The notes under the pieces are model-generated. The model did not search any database and had not been told where the DNA came from. It saw only the letters and a program-made list of their open reading frames with translations. Shown here piece by piece: positions 1 to 8,819 of a DNA stretch of 64,000 bases. The stretch is taken from assembly GCF_001050195.2 (NCBI RefSeq), contig NZ_DF967965.1, forward strand, positions 1,753,150 through 1,817,149. Reading direction: 5' to 3'. This DNA comes from Anaerolinea thermolimosa (GTDB lineage Bacteria > Chloroflexota > Anaerolineae > Anaerolineales > Anaerolineaceae). The position numbers and the translations under genes are program-made. Numbering within the stretch: the first letter of the stretch is position 1; every line of letters begins with the position of its first letter.

Positions 1-923
1 CCCATAAAATTAGAAGCCTTGTCAGGGCTTCCACCGAGAAGTTCATTCTCTCGAACGCATAATTCCTTAAGTGCAAGATATTCTACCGTGGTAAATTCAG
101 GTCCCACATTGGCTCCCCCCATCCCCGTTTCCGGATACATCTCAGGGTTCTCCACCCAGTCAGTGTAATGGCCTTTGATCAGGCTTCCATACGGACTGAC
201 CAGATCAAATAGGCGTTTCGCCACTTCTACATCAAAACGAGTAGTATGGAGATCCGTCCCAACTTGCGTCACCAGAAATACTGGCCAGACCTCACTCAAT
301 CCAGCATGATCGAGCTTCTTCTTTAGAAGGATGAGAAACTCTCGGAATCGGTCAAATTCCACCAGTCCGCCATGGACTTCATCGGAGCCAACTTCATAAG
401 CAACCTCGGGCAATCGATGAAGTTTCCGTTCCTTCTCAACGGCTTCAATCAATGAGACAGCCCGATCCACAACCACCTCAATGGCGGGTGCCATATCAGG
501 TGGCAGGCTTCGGTCAACGGTAGTATCAATATGTAGTAGAGCATATCCGGCATGAAGGCAGGCAAACAGGCTTTCTTTGACTTCCGCTTCGGTCTTCGAA
601 TAAGGAAATTGCGCCTGGTTGTCTTTCAGCCATGGACCTCCGTGGTCAAGGCAAGGATACAAAGGCCCATTCCAGTTTATCCTGTTGGCCAGCCTTTGCA
701 TGTCTTCCACAAAACTTTTCGGAGTCCAGCCGGTATAGCCACCATCACGATCCACCTGGTTCAATGTCGCAGCGAACAACATCACACTTCGATGCGAAGC
801 TGCTGCTTGAATTGCGGCCTCCAATACTGCGCCGGAATTTGGGCATACTGCCAGCAGAGTCATTTTTTGTCCCTGCTTTCGCAGGTCAATAAGCCGCCGG
901 ACAACTTCTTTCAGTGGCTTCAT
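1..923 (-). CDS. GatZ/KbaZ-like subunit of D-tagatose-1,6-bisphosphate aldolase (3' end cut by window edge)
   Basis: The reverse strand reads open from an ATG at 923 to the left edge, giving about 307 residues without a stop. The start [18 protein letters not shown], the [15 protein letters not shown] segment, the LDHGGPW motif, and [11 protein letters not shown] and [13 protein letters not shown] are typical of the COG4573 family. GatZ/AgaZ/KbaZ is described as the non-catalytic partner of class II tagatose-bisphosphate aldolase; a kinase role on tagatose 6-phosphate has also been proposed. It starts 7 bases after the stop of the LacD-like aldolase, so the two are probably co-transcribed. 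The usual class II partner GatY is not seen; the neighbour is a class I enzyme. The C-terminus lies outside the window. Confidence 0.82.
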   Translation of the reverse strand, partial: MKPLKEVVRRLIDLRKQGQKMTLLAVCPNSGAVLEAAIQAAASHRSVMLFAATLNQVDRDGGYTGWTPKSFVEDMQRLANRINWNGPLYPCLDHGGPWLKDNQAQFPYSKTEAEVKESLFACLHAGYALLHIDTTVDRSLPPDMAPAIEVVVDRAVSLIEAVEKERKLHRLPEVAYEVGSDEVHGGLVEFDRFREFLILLKKKLDHAGLSEVWPVFLVTQVGTDLHTTRFDVEVAKRLFDLVSPYGSLIKGHYTDWVENPEMYPETGMGGANVGPEFTTVEYLALKELCVRENELLGGSPDKASNFM

Positions 924-930
924 AAGTTTC

Positions 931-1908
931 TCACTCCGGATATTCAGCGTGCCATTGTACACCGATCGGTTCAGGTTGATAAAATTCATTCCATGGGCGA
1001 GCCAAGGCGTTGACGAGAGAAGTCACACGCTCCATACGATCTCGAGCAGTAGTGTTCAAGAAATCTAAACGCGCTTGCCCTGTAAACTCCGTCGCTTCCT
1101 TCCACACAGCCCTTCCCACAGCTACTCCAGAAGCTCCCGCAAGACAAGCCGCCGTGACCTGGCGCATATAGGTTTCTATTCCCACAGAGGCCGATAACAA
1201 TACCCATGGTACAACACTTGCCTCACTAAGAGCCGTGCATGCCTTGCGCCACTCCATTTCATCGGATACTGCCTCAATATCCAGTGGAAATTCGGCTTTT
1301 AAAACATCCACTCCCAGGGGCGTCAGGCGACGCGCAGTTTCAACAACTACCCACTTGCGCTCATCAGGAGCGAGTTTTTTACGAGAAGGATCGATCGAAT
1401 AGGAAAGCGGCTCAAGAAACAGTGGAAGGTCTTCGCGAGCGCAAAGATCGGCAACCTCTCTAACCAGGGTTTCAATCATCGAGGCCGTCGGCGCATTGGG
1501 ATGATAATATACCAGCAGTTTTACAGCACTGGCTCCCATACGGCGAGTTTTCGCTACGCTCCAACCGGGTAAAATTTTGCTCTCACGGGCATCCGGGTTA
1601 CCCGAATACCCTGAAGCCTCTACTGCCACCAGCATACCCGTCGTCCCGGGTAACGCCCCTGTAGCGATAATTTGAGCCGCACTCAACTCAGGATCAACCA
1701 GAACCGCGCTACTAACGGGAGCAAGAGCCCGAACCAGATCCACTTTAAAAAAGATCATTTCATCGCGGGTAGTGGCAGCGGGGTCATCAGGATGCAATAA
1801 CTGGCGCAAATTATTGCGGTGATCCAGTGCACAAATCGCAAAGACTCCTCGCCCCGTCGAGGTCTGCTGTAAACCACGAATTTTACCGATCGAAAGAGTT
1901 TTTGACAT
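931..1908 (-). CDS. lacD: LacD-family class I aldolase (tagatose-1,6-bisphosphate aldolase-like)
   Basis: This 325-residue protein has the LacD/COG3684 pattern: [13 protein letters not shown] near residue 28, DPELSA near 92, [11 protein letters not shown] near 148, FLEPLSY near 181 and VLKAEFPLD near 222. The lysine of the last motif is the expected Schiff-base residue. Family members cleave tagatose 1,6-bisphosphate to dihydroxyacetone phosphate and glyceraldehyde 3-phosphate; related proteins act on sulfofructose phosphate, so the substrate is inferred. The start has AGAGGAAAA just upstream. It is the first gene of a pair with the GatZ-like gene and is divergent from the hydrolase at 2078. 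Confidence 0.82.
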   Translation of the reverse strand: MSKTLSIGKIRGLQQTSTGRGVFAICALDHRNNLRQLLHPDDPAATTRDEMIFFKVDLVRALAPVSSAVLVDPELSAAQIIATGALPGTTGMLVAVEASGYSGNPDARESKILPGWSVAKTRRMGASAVKLLVYYHPNAPTASMIETLVREVADLCAREDLPLFLEPLSYSIDPSRKKLAPDERKWVVVETARRLTPLGVDVLKAEFPLDIEAVSDEMEWRKACTALSEASVVPWVLLSASVGIETYMRQVTAACLAGASGVAVGRAVWKEATEFTGQARLDFLNTTARDRMERVTSLVNALARPWNEFYQPEPIGVQWHAEYPE

Positions 1909-2021
1909 TTTTCCTCTGATTATCCCTTCTCAGGAGAGTTGGTTGAATTTATCACCGGTTAAATTTTAGCACCGTTGGTAAAACTGACTTTCCGATACCG
2001 ATCTACATTAACAAACCGTTC

Positions 2022-2027
2022 TATAAT
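2022..2027 (+). promoter_or_regulatory. candidate -10 box for the alpha/beta hydrolase
   Basis: A perfect TATAAT lies 50 bases before the ATG at 2078 in the divergent spacer. No convincing -35 box sits at 16-18 bases, so the call rests on the -10 alone. Confidence 0.4.
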
Positions 2028-2077
2028 GAATGAATACAGCAAAATAATGGATTACCCACTTTGGGAGGCCTTACTTC

Positions 2078-3151
2078 ATGTCCACCATAATTTTACGCTC
2101 CAGCGAATTCCCCGAGCTCCAACCTGCATTCGGGTTATGGCAACTCTATCATCCCGAAGACGCACCCTATCGATTTACAGCTCAAACTATGGATGAGGCG
2201 CGTTCCTGGCAAGCGAAGGTGCGCCCCGCTTTAGACCAGGCCATCGGGTTTACCAATTTACCTGCTGCACCCTTTGAACCAAAATTACTGGAAACCGTGG
2301 ATAAAGGAAATTACCGCCGTGAAAAGTGGCTTATACGGACATGGCAACATGCTCTTCTCCCATTTTACCTTCTCATCCCCAAACACGTCACTCCCCCCTA
2401 TCGGCTGGTCCTGGCCTTGCATGGACATGGTTATGGGGTTAAAGATATCGTTGGCCTTTGGGAAGATGGCGAGGAACGCAACACCCCGGATGGATACCAC
2501 CGTGACTTTGGAGTGGCTCTTTGCCAGCGGGGTTTCATGGTAGCCGCTCCCGAAATTTCCTGTTTCGGAGAAAGGCAAACTGATTTCTCTTATTTGAATC
2601 AAACCATTGGGCAACCCGTGCCTACAACCTGCCATCACACTGCAGCCCTGGCAATCCACCTTGGAGGATCGGTAATTGGTCTGCGCGCTTTTGACGCCCG
2701 CCGTCTGCTTGATTACCTGCTCACCCGCCATGATGTCGACCCGCAACGAATCGGCGCCATGGGAATTTCTGGCGGGGGAATGCATACCTTTTTTTCTGCC
2801 TGCCTCGATGAGAGAATTCGCGCCGTGGTAATCAGCGGATATTATTCTTCGTTCCGGGCCAGTATTCTGGCTATGGATCACTGTTTCTGCAATTATGTCC
2901 CTGGTTTAGCTCGCTTCGGAGAGATGCATGACCTCATCGGCCTTATTGCTCCCCGCCCGGTACTTGTGGAAAGCGGTAATTATGACCCAATCTTTCCCAT
3001 CACTGCAGTACAACAGGCTGTCAGCCATGCCAGAGAAAAGATCTATTCCATTTATAGTGCTACGGGCGAGTTGGAAACCGATCTGTTTGAAGGCCGCCAT
3101 CGCATCCATGGCCGTCGTGCCTACGATTTCCTTTGGGAAAAGCTGGATTAA
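2078..3151 (+). CDS. alpha/beta hydrolase, acetyl-xylan-esterase/dienelactone-hydrolase-like
   Basis: This 357-residue protein carries an alpha/beta-hydrolase fold. It has ALHGHGYG near residue 110 (oxyanion strand), the nucleophile elbow GISGGGMH near 231, an acid in SGNYDPIFP near 307 and a late histidine in EGRHRIHGRRAYDFL near 341. The pattern resembles the large-insert hydrolases that often deacetylate plant polysaccharides; the true substrate is unknown. There is no signal peptide, so it is probably cytosolic. GGGAGG about 10 bases upstream supports the ATG. It stands alone on the plus strand, divergent from the aldolase genes, and ends inside a strong terminator. Its place among sugar genes suggests carbohydrate-ester cleavage. 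Confidence 0.75.
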   Translation: MSTIILRSSEFPELQPAFGLWQLYHPEDAPYRFTAQTMDEARSWQAKVRPALDQAIGFTNLPAAPFEPKLLETVDKGNYRREKWLIRTWQHALLPFYLLIPKHVTPPYRLVLALHGHGYGVKDIVGLWEDGEERNTPDGYHRDFGVALCQRGFMVAAPEISCFGERQTDFSYLNQTIGQPVPTTCHHTAALAIHLGGSVIGLRAFDARRLLDYLLTRHDVDPQRIGAMGISGGGMHTFFSACLDERIRAVVISGYYSSFRASILAMDHCFCNYVPGLARFGEMHDLIGLIAPRPVLVESGNYDPIFPITAVQQAVSHAREKIYSIYSATGELETDLFEGRHRIHGRRAYDFLWEKLD

Positions 3152-3153
3152 AA

Positions 3154-3188
3154 AAACACACGCCAGGAACAAATCCTGGCGTGTGTTT
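3154..3188. terminator. bidirectional rho-independent terminator
   Basis: A perfect 14-bp stem (AAACACACGCCAGG with CCTGGCGTGTGTTT) encloses a 7-base loop directly after the hydrolase stop. The A/T flanks let it work on both strands, so it also ends the broken minus-strand locus. Confidence 0.85.
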
Positions 3189-3205
3189 GCCTTCATAACA
3201 GGATT

Positions 3206-3333
3206 TCACCTTCCACTCAGCCCTGCAGTGGCAATGCCACTGACGATCTGCCGTTGGAAAAAGGCATAAAGAATCACCGGAGCGATGGTGGCAAGAACAG
3301 CTCCCGCCATTGCCAATCCACGCTTTTTACCCT
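3206..3333 (-). pseudogene. C-terminal remnant of a MalG-type sugar ABC permease
   Basis: In a frame different from the overlapping open frame, the reverse strand encodes about 40 residues ending in RGLAMAGAVLATIAPVILY, FFQRQIVSGIATAGLSGR and stop. This is the hallmark C-terminus of carbohydrate ABC permeases (last transmembrane helix, then FQRxxVxGIxxGxxKG). Nothing upstream of about 3333 continues it; the sequence there belongs to a histidine kinase. It is therefore a truncated remnant left by a deletion or rearrangement. No other sugar-ABC gene is nearby. Confidence 0.75.
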
Positions 3334-4038
3334 TCGGGCTTCTTCCGCAATCTGGGTCATCACCTTTAATCGTTGAGAGAGCCTTGCCAGTTCTCGATTG
3401 GCTTGCAGCAGGTCTTCCTGAGTCTCAAGCAGTTCTTCCCTTTGCCGACGCGCTTCCGCGATATTGACTCTGGCCTGGTGAAAATTGGTCATCGCCCACT
3501 CAGTCAGCGTTAACATGGCGCTTGTTGCCGCCCAGCCCAACACACCACCTCCGAGGCTCCCTGCAAGTACCAGTACAAGATCCAGAGAGGTCAGAGGTGG
3601 ATTGGCATGATGCCCAAGAAAAAGCACCAGGAGGAGGACAGCGCCTTCGACCGCCAGTGCAAAACCCCATCCCATTGTCACCATTCCTATGAGCGGCAGG
3701 AAAATCAGAAGCAAACTGATTTGAGGAATCTCAAACAGCAAATATCCGAGCACAATTAAACCCATCAGCCCAGTCTGCCAGACAATTTGAGACAGAAAAA
3801 ATTGATGCCGTCGAATCATTCCTGAAACCAATCCCCCCAGCCCCAGAAGAAGGACCATGATTGGCGTCGTTCGAAGCAACAATTCCCCCGGGTGGCTGGC
3901 GGTTACCCAGACCAATCCAACCAGCGATAACACCAGAACGCAATAAACCACCGATTGTTGAGTGGTCTCGACGAGGTCAGCGATGGACTCGGAATATTCT
4001 CGTTCCTGAACCAGAATCGACCGAAGTAATGCCCACAT
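3274..4038 (-). pseudogene. truncated sensor histidine kinase (membrane domain and start of coiled coil only)
   Basis: The 254-codon frame starts with about six hydrophobic segments (residues 30-185), then a charged coiled coil that reads LSQRLKVMTQIAEEARR. In histidine kinases this leads directly into the HisKA box, but here the frame turns into 18 unrelated residues (VKSVDWQWRELF...) and stops. Those 18 residues are an out-of-frame reading of the permease remnant at 3206-3333, which puts the breakpoint at about 3330-3340. The phospho-acceptor His box and ATPase domain are absent, so the product cannot be a kinase. The 5' part has no stops, which suggests a recent event. An alternative is that it survives as a membrane protein of unknown role. 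Confidence 0.75.
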
Positions 4039-4056
4039 TCCAACCCTCGCTCCCTT

Positions 4057-4099
4057 AAAAATAGAACCTTCTGATGCCTTAATATCAGGTATCAGAAGG
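4057..4099 (-). terminator. candidate rho-independent terminator of the galK operon
   Basis: Arms CCTTCTGATACCT and AGGCATCAGAAGG (one G-T wobble) close a 7-base loop. On the minus strand they are followed by TTCTATTTTT. It lies about 50 bases past the stop at 4147. Confidence 0.6.
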
Positions 4100-4146
4100 A
4101 TAGTAAACCCAGATGAGCAAAATTTATGCCATCGCTAAGAACGCAT

Positions 4147-5019
4147 TCAATCAGAATACAATCCGGCTTCTTCGATCACCGCCGCCAGATCGGTCGATTT
4201 CACTTTGATCAATTCCCATTGTTCCACGTGAGTCATGCTCGCGCCCGGTTCGATGACCGTCATTGGGCTCTGTGTCTCTATCTCGAGGAATTGATCCATC
4301 ACATAAATTTCGGCATTACATCCATAATCAGCAAACTGCCCCGATTTCACTTCAAACCGCTTGATAAAAAGATATTCCCCGTACAGGTAAGCGATCCACC
4401 CACAGGGATTAAATACTCCTACTTTGAAAGCGTAAGGTTTAGGCTCTCCTCGAACTGCAAACCAATCATTCTGCATGATAAAGCGCATATCCGCTACATC
4501 CGAATAAGGCCACAGGGCAATCTGCCGATCAGCCAGCAATCCCTTATGGACACCCGGTTTCCGTAACGGAACAATACCGGTTCCCCCCATACACATCTGC
4601 GTAATAGCCCAGGCGGCCACTTCAACCGGCCAGACATGATGATTTTCCAGTTTATGTTCCACATACACCACCGGCTTTTGAGGGTCCATGGTAAAACGGA
4701 TGGACTTCCGCACGCGGTTATGCGGTTCAATTGGCCCTTCTACCAGCATTTCGAACCCATCCTTCTTGACTTGCACTCCTGAGTCATCCGGTTCGTACGA
4801 GCGGGGAGAAGCTTCGGGGGCATGCCAGAGACGATGGCCACCTAAAAAGTGGTAAGGCCCCCACTCGGTAACCGCTACAGCCGAGGGTGCTTCTGCCATC
4901 AGGTTTACATTGCTCCCGGCAGGAATCAGGCGGACAACACGCGGCCCTCCATCGGCCAGAACCTCAATGGAAAAATGAGGATTACTCAATGCTACGGTTT
5001 GACGTCCATAATACAACAT
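4147..5019 (-). CDS. galactose-mutarotase-like beta-sandwich protein, function unknown
   Basis: The 290-residue protein begins LYYGRQTVALSNPHFSIEV and has the look of the aldose-1-epimerase/DUF4380 superfolds: an N-terminal GGPRVVRLIPAG strand pair, HFLGGHRLWHAPEA near residue 65, and VEVAAWAITQM near 135. The catalytic His/Glu of true mutarotases cannot be placed confidently. I chose the ATG at 5019 because the galactokinase end supplies AGGGAGAA just upstream; an in-frame ATG at 5040 would overlap galK by 17 bases. Tight coupling to galactokinase suggests a role in presenting or sensing sugar anomers, but this is inference from context. Confidence 0.6.
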   Translation of the reverse strand: MLYYGRQTVALSNPHFSIEVLADGGPRVVRLIPAGSNVNLMAEAPSAVAVTEWGPYHFLGGHRLWHAPEASPRSYEPDDSGVQVKKDGFEMLVEGPIEPHNRVRKSIRFTMDPQKPVVYVEHKLENHHVWPVEVAAWAITQMCMGGTGIVPLRKPGVHKGLLADRQIALWPYSDVADMRFIMQNDWFAVRGEPKPYAFKVGVFNPCGWIAYLYGEYLFIKRFEVKSGQFADYGCNAEIYVMDQFLEIETQSPMTVIEPGASMTHVEQWELIKVKSTDLAAVIEEAGLYSD

Positions 5020-5023
5020 AGTT

Positions 5024-6319
5024 TTATTCTCCCTGTTCAAGATTCAAACGAACCGATCCTGCGGATCGAATCATCACCGGATAACAGGCTCCTTCTCCAA
5101 AAACTTCTTCCATCTTTTTCACATATTCCTCAACCATCTCCACCGGGACAAACGCCTGGATCGTCCCTGCAAATCCCCCTCCATGCACCCGGCAAGCCCC
5201 TCGATTTCCGAGGAAATATCGTGTAAGGGTCTGAGCCAGAGCAATCCCCTGGTGTTGGGGATTACGAATGGAATAATTGTTTTGCAACTGCATCCAAGAA
5301 CTTCTCCCCGATTCATTGACCAGCTCGAGAAAACGCTGGAAGTTCCCCTGTTCCAGAGCTTTCACCTGTTCTACAACACGGTCATTATCGTCGAAAAAGT
5401 GGAACGCCCGTAGCAAAGCCCGATCACTCACTTTACCCCGCAGCGCAGGAAGCGAAGCCAAAACCTGTTCTCGACTCACATCTCGAAGAACCTTTCCACC
5501 CAGAGCCTGAGCCACCGAGCGCATATCACTGGTAATCCCCGCGTAATCATCGGTAAGGTCGGCATGGTCTCCCCCGGTTTCCACAATCACCAGCGCATGT
5601 CTGCTATGCGAAAAGTCATAATCTAACTTTTGCACCACCGGATTGCGGTTATCCCGGAAATCAATCGTCACAAACCCGCCCACTGCACAGGTAGTCTGAT
5701 CCATCAAACCGCATGGTTTCCCAAAATAATTGTTTTCTGCATACTGCGAAATAATCGCATTGGTCACCGGATCGATTCTTCCCTCATTATAGAGGTGGTT
5801 GAGAATGGAAACGATCCCCACCTCAAATGCTGCCGATGAACTCAAACCAGAACCCTTCGGCACATTACTGGTAATACAGGCATTGAATCCCCCGATTTTC
5901 CATCCAGTTTCCTGCATCCTCGCACAAATTCCTCGAATCAAAGCCCCGGTGGTATACCGCTCTTCTTCCTGTGCCTCCAGCACTCGGGTGTCTACTACAA
6001 CCTTCGGGTAACCTTCCGAGTAGACGGTGATAACCCCGTCATCGGTCGGGCTTGCCACTGCAATCAAATCGAGATCCACTGCCGCCGCAAGCACTCTGCC
6101 AGCATTGTGATCAGTATGATTTCCCCCCACCTCCGTGCGACCCGGCGTAGAAAAAAGAGATAAATCTCCATCCGCTCCAAACAGATCCACAAACCTTTCA
6201 ACCAGCCCACACCAACGATCGGCCATTCTAATAAGCATCCCACTCTTATCACCATAAAGCATACAAAGCGACGGGGCATCAGGCCTCAGTGAGTTTAATA
6301 TTCTCTGCAATGACAGCAT
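5024..6319 (-). CDS. galK: galactokinase (GHMP kinase)
   Basis: This 431-residue protein shows the galactokinase signature GRTEVGGNHTDHNAG near residue 60, the ATP-binding GHMP loop PKGSGLSSSAAFE near 155, and the third motif RVHGGGFAGTIQAF near 379. It phosphorylates alpha-galactose at C1 as the first Leloir step. The N-terminus carries about 35 residues more than E. coli GalK, as in several clostridial and chloroflexal versions. GAGGAAAAG directly precedes the ATG. It is the first gene of a two-gene unit with the mutarotase-like protein; galT and galE are not in the window. Confidence 0.93.
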   Translation of the reverse strand: MLSLQRILNSLRPDAPSLCMLYGDKSGMLIRMADRWCGLVERFVDLFGADGDLSLFSTPGRTEVGGNHTDHNAGRVLAAAVDLDLIAVASPTDDGVITVYSEGYPKVVVDTRVLEAQEEERYTTGALIRGICARMQETGWKIGGFNACITSNVPKGSGLSSSAAFEVGIVSILNHLYNEGRIDPVTNAIISQYAENNYFGKPCGLMDQTTCAVGGFVTIDFRDNRNPVVQKLDYDFSHSRHALVIVETGGDHADLTDDYAGITSDMRSVAQALGGKVLRDVSREQVLASLPALRGKVSDRALLRAFHFFDDNDRVVEQVKALEQGNFQRFLELVNESGRSSWMQLQNNYSIRNPQHQGIALAQTLTRYFLGNRGACRVHGGGFAGTIQAFVPVEMVEEYVKKMEEVFGEGACYPVMIRSAGSVRLNLEQGE

Positions 6320-6437
6320 CTTTTCCTCAGTCTGAAAAAAATCGGGTTCAACTCAATTTTACCTGCAATGGCTGATCTGACAAGTTAGCCAGGCCAGAAA
6401 AACCTGACCAGTGTAACATCATTGGGTTTGCGAATGC

Positions 6438-6446
6438 TGGTACAAT
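6438..6446 (+). promoter_or_regulatory. candidate extended -10 promoter
   Basis: TGGTACAAT is an extended -10 element (TGn plus TACAAT) 70 bases before the start at 6517, in the spacer divergent from galK. The same nonamer recurs at 37125. Confidence 0.5.
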
Positions 6447-6516
6447 CATCCTGAGTATTTTTTTCCTATCACGTTTTCCAACTTTCTGGACGCCAACCAC
6501 CCTTCCTGAGGAAGCG

Positions 6517-7650
6517 ATGAAGCCCACGAAAATCATTCAGCCAATCCGCCAAAAATGGCCCGGAACCATGACCGATCGAGAACGGTTTAACCGCCAAATG
6601 CATTACCAGCCCTTTGACCGATGCTTTAACATGGAATTTGGGTACTGGGATGAAAATTTTACAGAATGGCCTCTTTTCTATGAAAACGGGATTACCTGTA
6701 ACGAAGAGGCTGACCAATTTTTTAATTTCGACCGTATTTTTACCATCGGTGGTAACGTCTGGATGAACCCACCCTTCGAGCGTGAGATTGTTGAAATTCG
6801 AGAACGAACCAGGGTTTTGATCAACGAAGACGGCCTCCTTGCCGAAGTCCCTCTGGACGGGCATGATACCATTCCCCACTTCATTCGATCCAGCATTGTA
6901 ACCCCCAACGACTGGAAAAGAGTAAAGGCAGAACGATTTCGCTTGGATGATCCAGCCAGAAAAGTGGATGTTAACGCTCTTAAACAACAGCATCCCGACG
7001 ACCGCGATTATCCCCTGGGAATCTGGACTGGCTCAATGATCGGGAAAATCCGCGATATGCTCACCTTTGAAGGGCTGGCGTACGCCATCTATGATTATCC
7101 AGAAATGGTTGAAGACATGGTAGAAACCGCCTGCCAGCTGGTTGAACAGGCGTTGGATCAGCTTTTGCCACACTTTCAGTTTGACTTTGCCGCCGGCTGG
7201 GAAGATATTGCGTATAAATCAGGACCAATCGTATCTCCAAAATGGTTTCGCAGGGTGATAACTCCAAGGTATCGCCGAATTGCTGATAAATTACATGCTC
7301 ACGGAGTGGATCTCTGGTATATTGATTGTGACGGTGATGTGCGTCCTATCCTGCCATACATGATGGAAGGTGGGGTTAACTGTTTGTTCCCTTATGAGGT
7401 TAATTCATGCACCCATCCGGCTGAATTGCTCAAAGAATATGGGAAAGACCTGCGCATTATGGGCGGCTTCGATAAAATCGAGCTTGGAAAAGGGCGCGAA
7501 GCGATTAAAAGATATATGGATACCCTGGTGCCACTGGTGGAACGCGGAGGATATATACCATTTTGTGATCATCGCTGTCCGCCCAATGTTACCCCTGAAG
7601 ACTATCTGTATTATTTAGACCTGAAGGAAGAATATTTTAGCCTTCATTAG
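6517..7650 (+). CDS. uroporphyrinogen-decarboxylase-family (URO-D/MtaA-like) protein
   Basis: The 377-residue protein starts with the typical MTDRERFNRQMHYQPFDR, then has a TIM-barrel URO-D pattern: TFEGLAYAIYDYPEMVEDM near residue 187, YIDCDGDVRPILPYMMEGGVN near 266, LRIMGGFDKIELGKG near 312 and IPFCDHRCPPNVTPEDY near 350. Stand-alone members outside heme operons are often corrinoid-linked methyltransferases; no heme or corrinoid gene lies beside it, so its substrate is unknown. GAGGAA upstream supports ATG 6517; ATG 6568 (MTDRERF) is an alternative. The closing ends 81 bases before the next gene, so the two may be co-transcribed. Confidence 0.72.
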   Translation: MKPTKIIQPIRQKWPGTMTDRERFNRQMHYQPFDRCFNMEFGYWDENFTEWPLFYENGITCNEEADQFFNFDRIFTIGGNVWMNPPFEREIVEIRERTRVLINEDGLLAEVPLDGHDTIPHFIRSSIVTPNDWKRVKAERFRLDDPARKVDVNALKQQHPDDRDYPLGIWTGSMIGKIRDMLTFEGLAYAIYDYPEMVEDMVETACQLVEQALDQLLPHFQFDFAAGWEDIAYKSGPIVSPKWFRRVITPRYRRIADKLHAHGVDLWYIDCDGDVRPILPYMMEGGVNCLFPYEVNSCTHPAELLKEYGKDLRIMGGFDKIELGKGREAIKRYMDTLVPLVERGGYIPFCDHRCPPNVTPEDYLYYLDLKEEYFSLH

Positions 7651-7731
7651 AGGAAAAAGACAGGCCTTGAGCCGTGAGGTTAAGACAAACCCATCGAAAT
7701 GGCCGTGTGAAGCCTGCAGGAGGTTAATAAG

Positions 7732-8568
7732 ATGAAGATCGAAGAGGCATTCTGGCAAACAGAGGACGGTGCCCGTCTTTATACCCGTTCCTGGCTTTGC
7801 GAAGATGAACCCCGCGCCAGTATTGTGCTGATTCACGGATTGGGGGAACATTGTGCCCGATATGATCATGTTGCTAGGGTTCTTACTGCACATCACTTGA
7901 ACATAATATCTTTCGATCAACGTGGTCATGGCCGAAGTGATGGCAAGCGCGGCGACATCCCGGGCCTTAACACTGCACTCCATGACATAGACCACTTCGT
8001 CGCATTGGCACAATCGAGTCATCTTCCAGTATTTCTCTACGGACACAGCCTGGGTGGGTTGGAAGTATTATTTTATGCATTGAAGCGTCAACCAGAAATT
8101 GCCGGTGTGATATGCACCAGTCCGGCGCTGGCAGTCGGTGCCCCTGTGCCCCCCTTGAAAGTATTTCTGGCAAGGGTGCTGAGCCGTATCGCACCGAGTC
8201 TTCAGATGAATAACGGCCTTGACGTGAACAATCTCTCTCACAACCAGGAAGTGATTCAGGCTTACACTTCCGATCCGTTAGTTACCCCTTTAATTTCTGC
8301 CCGCCTGGGGCTTGACCTCATTCAAACCGGGCCATGGGTGATGAGCCAGGCCGAGCGCTTCCCTGTACCCTTGTTGTTGATGCAGGGCACAGAAGACCAC
8401 CTTGTATCTCCTCAGGCCACTCGTCAATTTGCCGAGAAAGTGCCCTCTCACTTACTCACGTTTCGCGAATGGCCTGGCCTTTATCATGAACTCCACAACG
8501 AGCCCCAGCAGGAAGAAGTAATTGCCTTTATCATCCAGTGGATTAAAAAAACAATCGATCACTCTTAG
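7732..8568 (+). CDS. alpha/beta hydrolase, monoacylglycerol-lipase-like
   Basis: This 278-residue protein belongs to the serine aminopeptidase S33/PldB group. It has VLIHGLGEHCARYDHVA near residue 33, DQRGHGRSDGKRG near 63, the nucleophile elbow GHSLGG near 105, an acid in MQGTEDHLVSP near 221 and a catalytic His in GLYHELHNE near 252. Family members hydrolyse monoacylglycerols or lysophospholipids. There is no signal peptide. A strong GCAGGAGG lies 8-10 bases before the ATG. Confidence 0.83.
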   Translation: MKIEEAFWQTEDGARLYTRSWLCEDEPRASIVLIHGLGEHCARYDHVARVLTAHHLNIISFDQRGHGRSDGKRGDIPGLNTALHDIDHFVALAQSSHLPVFLYGHSLGGLEVLFYALKRQPEIAGVICTSPALAVGAPVPPLKVFLARVLSRIAPSLQMNNGLDVNNLSHNQEVIQAYTSDPLVTPLISARLGLDLIQTGPWVMSQAERFPVPLLLMQGTEDHLVSPQATRQFAEKVPSHLLTFREWPGLYHELHNEPQQEEVIAFIIQWIKKTIDHS

Positions 8569-8652
8569 CAAGCATCTCCTCAGACCAGCAAAATTTTCCA
8601 GGGAGAGTGCCGGGGCACGTTGAGATTCCCGCCAAACCGGGACATTTTACAC

Positions 8653-8682
8653 TTGAATGATTGGAGAAACTCTTTCTACAAT
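8653..8682 (+). promoter_or_regulatory. candidate sigma-70-type promoter of the glyA-gcvT fusion
   Basis: TTGAAT and TACAAT are separated by 18 bases. A start near 8689 would give a leader of about 130 bases that contains the hairpin at 8727. Confidence 0.5.
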
Positions 8683-8726
8683 GATAGTATGATGAAGGTT
8701 TGTACCACCCCAATAACCCATCTCTC

Positions 8727-8765
8727 AAGGCCGTTATGTATCAAAACGGCCTTTCTTGTTGTTTT
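8727..8765 (+). terminator. terminator-like hairpin in the glyA-gcvT leader
   Basis: AAGGCCGTT and AACGGCCTT form a 9-bp stem with a 9-base loop, followed by the T-rich TCTTGTTGTTTT. It is about 160 bases past the hydrolase stop and 55 bases before the fusion start, downstream of the promoter candidate. It could end the upstream transcript or act as an attenuator. Confidence 0.6.
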
Positions 8766-8819
8766 ACCCATCGTTTAGTGTTAAGATTCAACGATGCAAA
8801 CCCTGATGGAGGCACATTC

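Noticed and set aside
552-1013. 153-codon plus-strand frame over the GatZ-like gene
   Set aside because: The minus strand carries clear GatZ and LacD sequence; the plus frame spans the junction of both genes and matches nothing.
2285-2881. 198-codon minus-strand frame inside the alpha/beta hydrolase
   Set aside because: It is a shadow of the hydrolase gene, has no recognisable motif and no ribosome site.
6469-6993. 174-codon minus-strand frame opposite the URO-D gene
   Set aside because: It lies over the strongly coding plus strand and has no family features.
8569-8819. Glycine riboswitch upstream of the GlyA-GcvT gene
   Set aside because: The conserved glycine-aptamer core segments are not present; only a promoter-like pair and a simple hairpin are seen.
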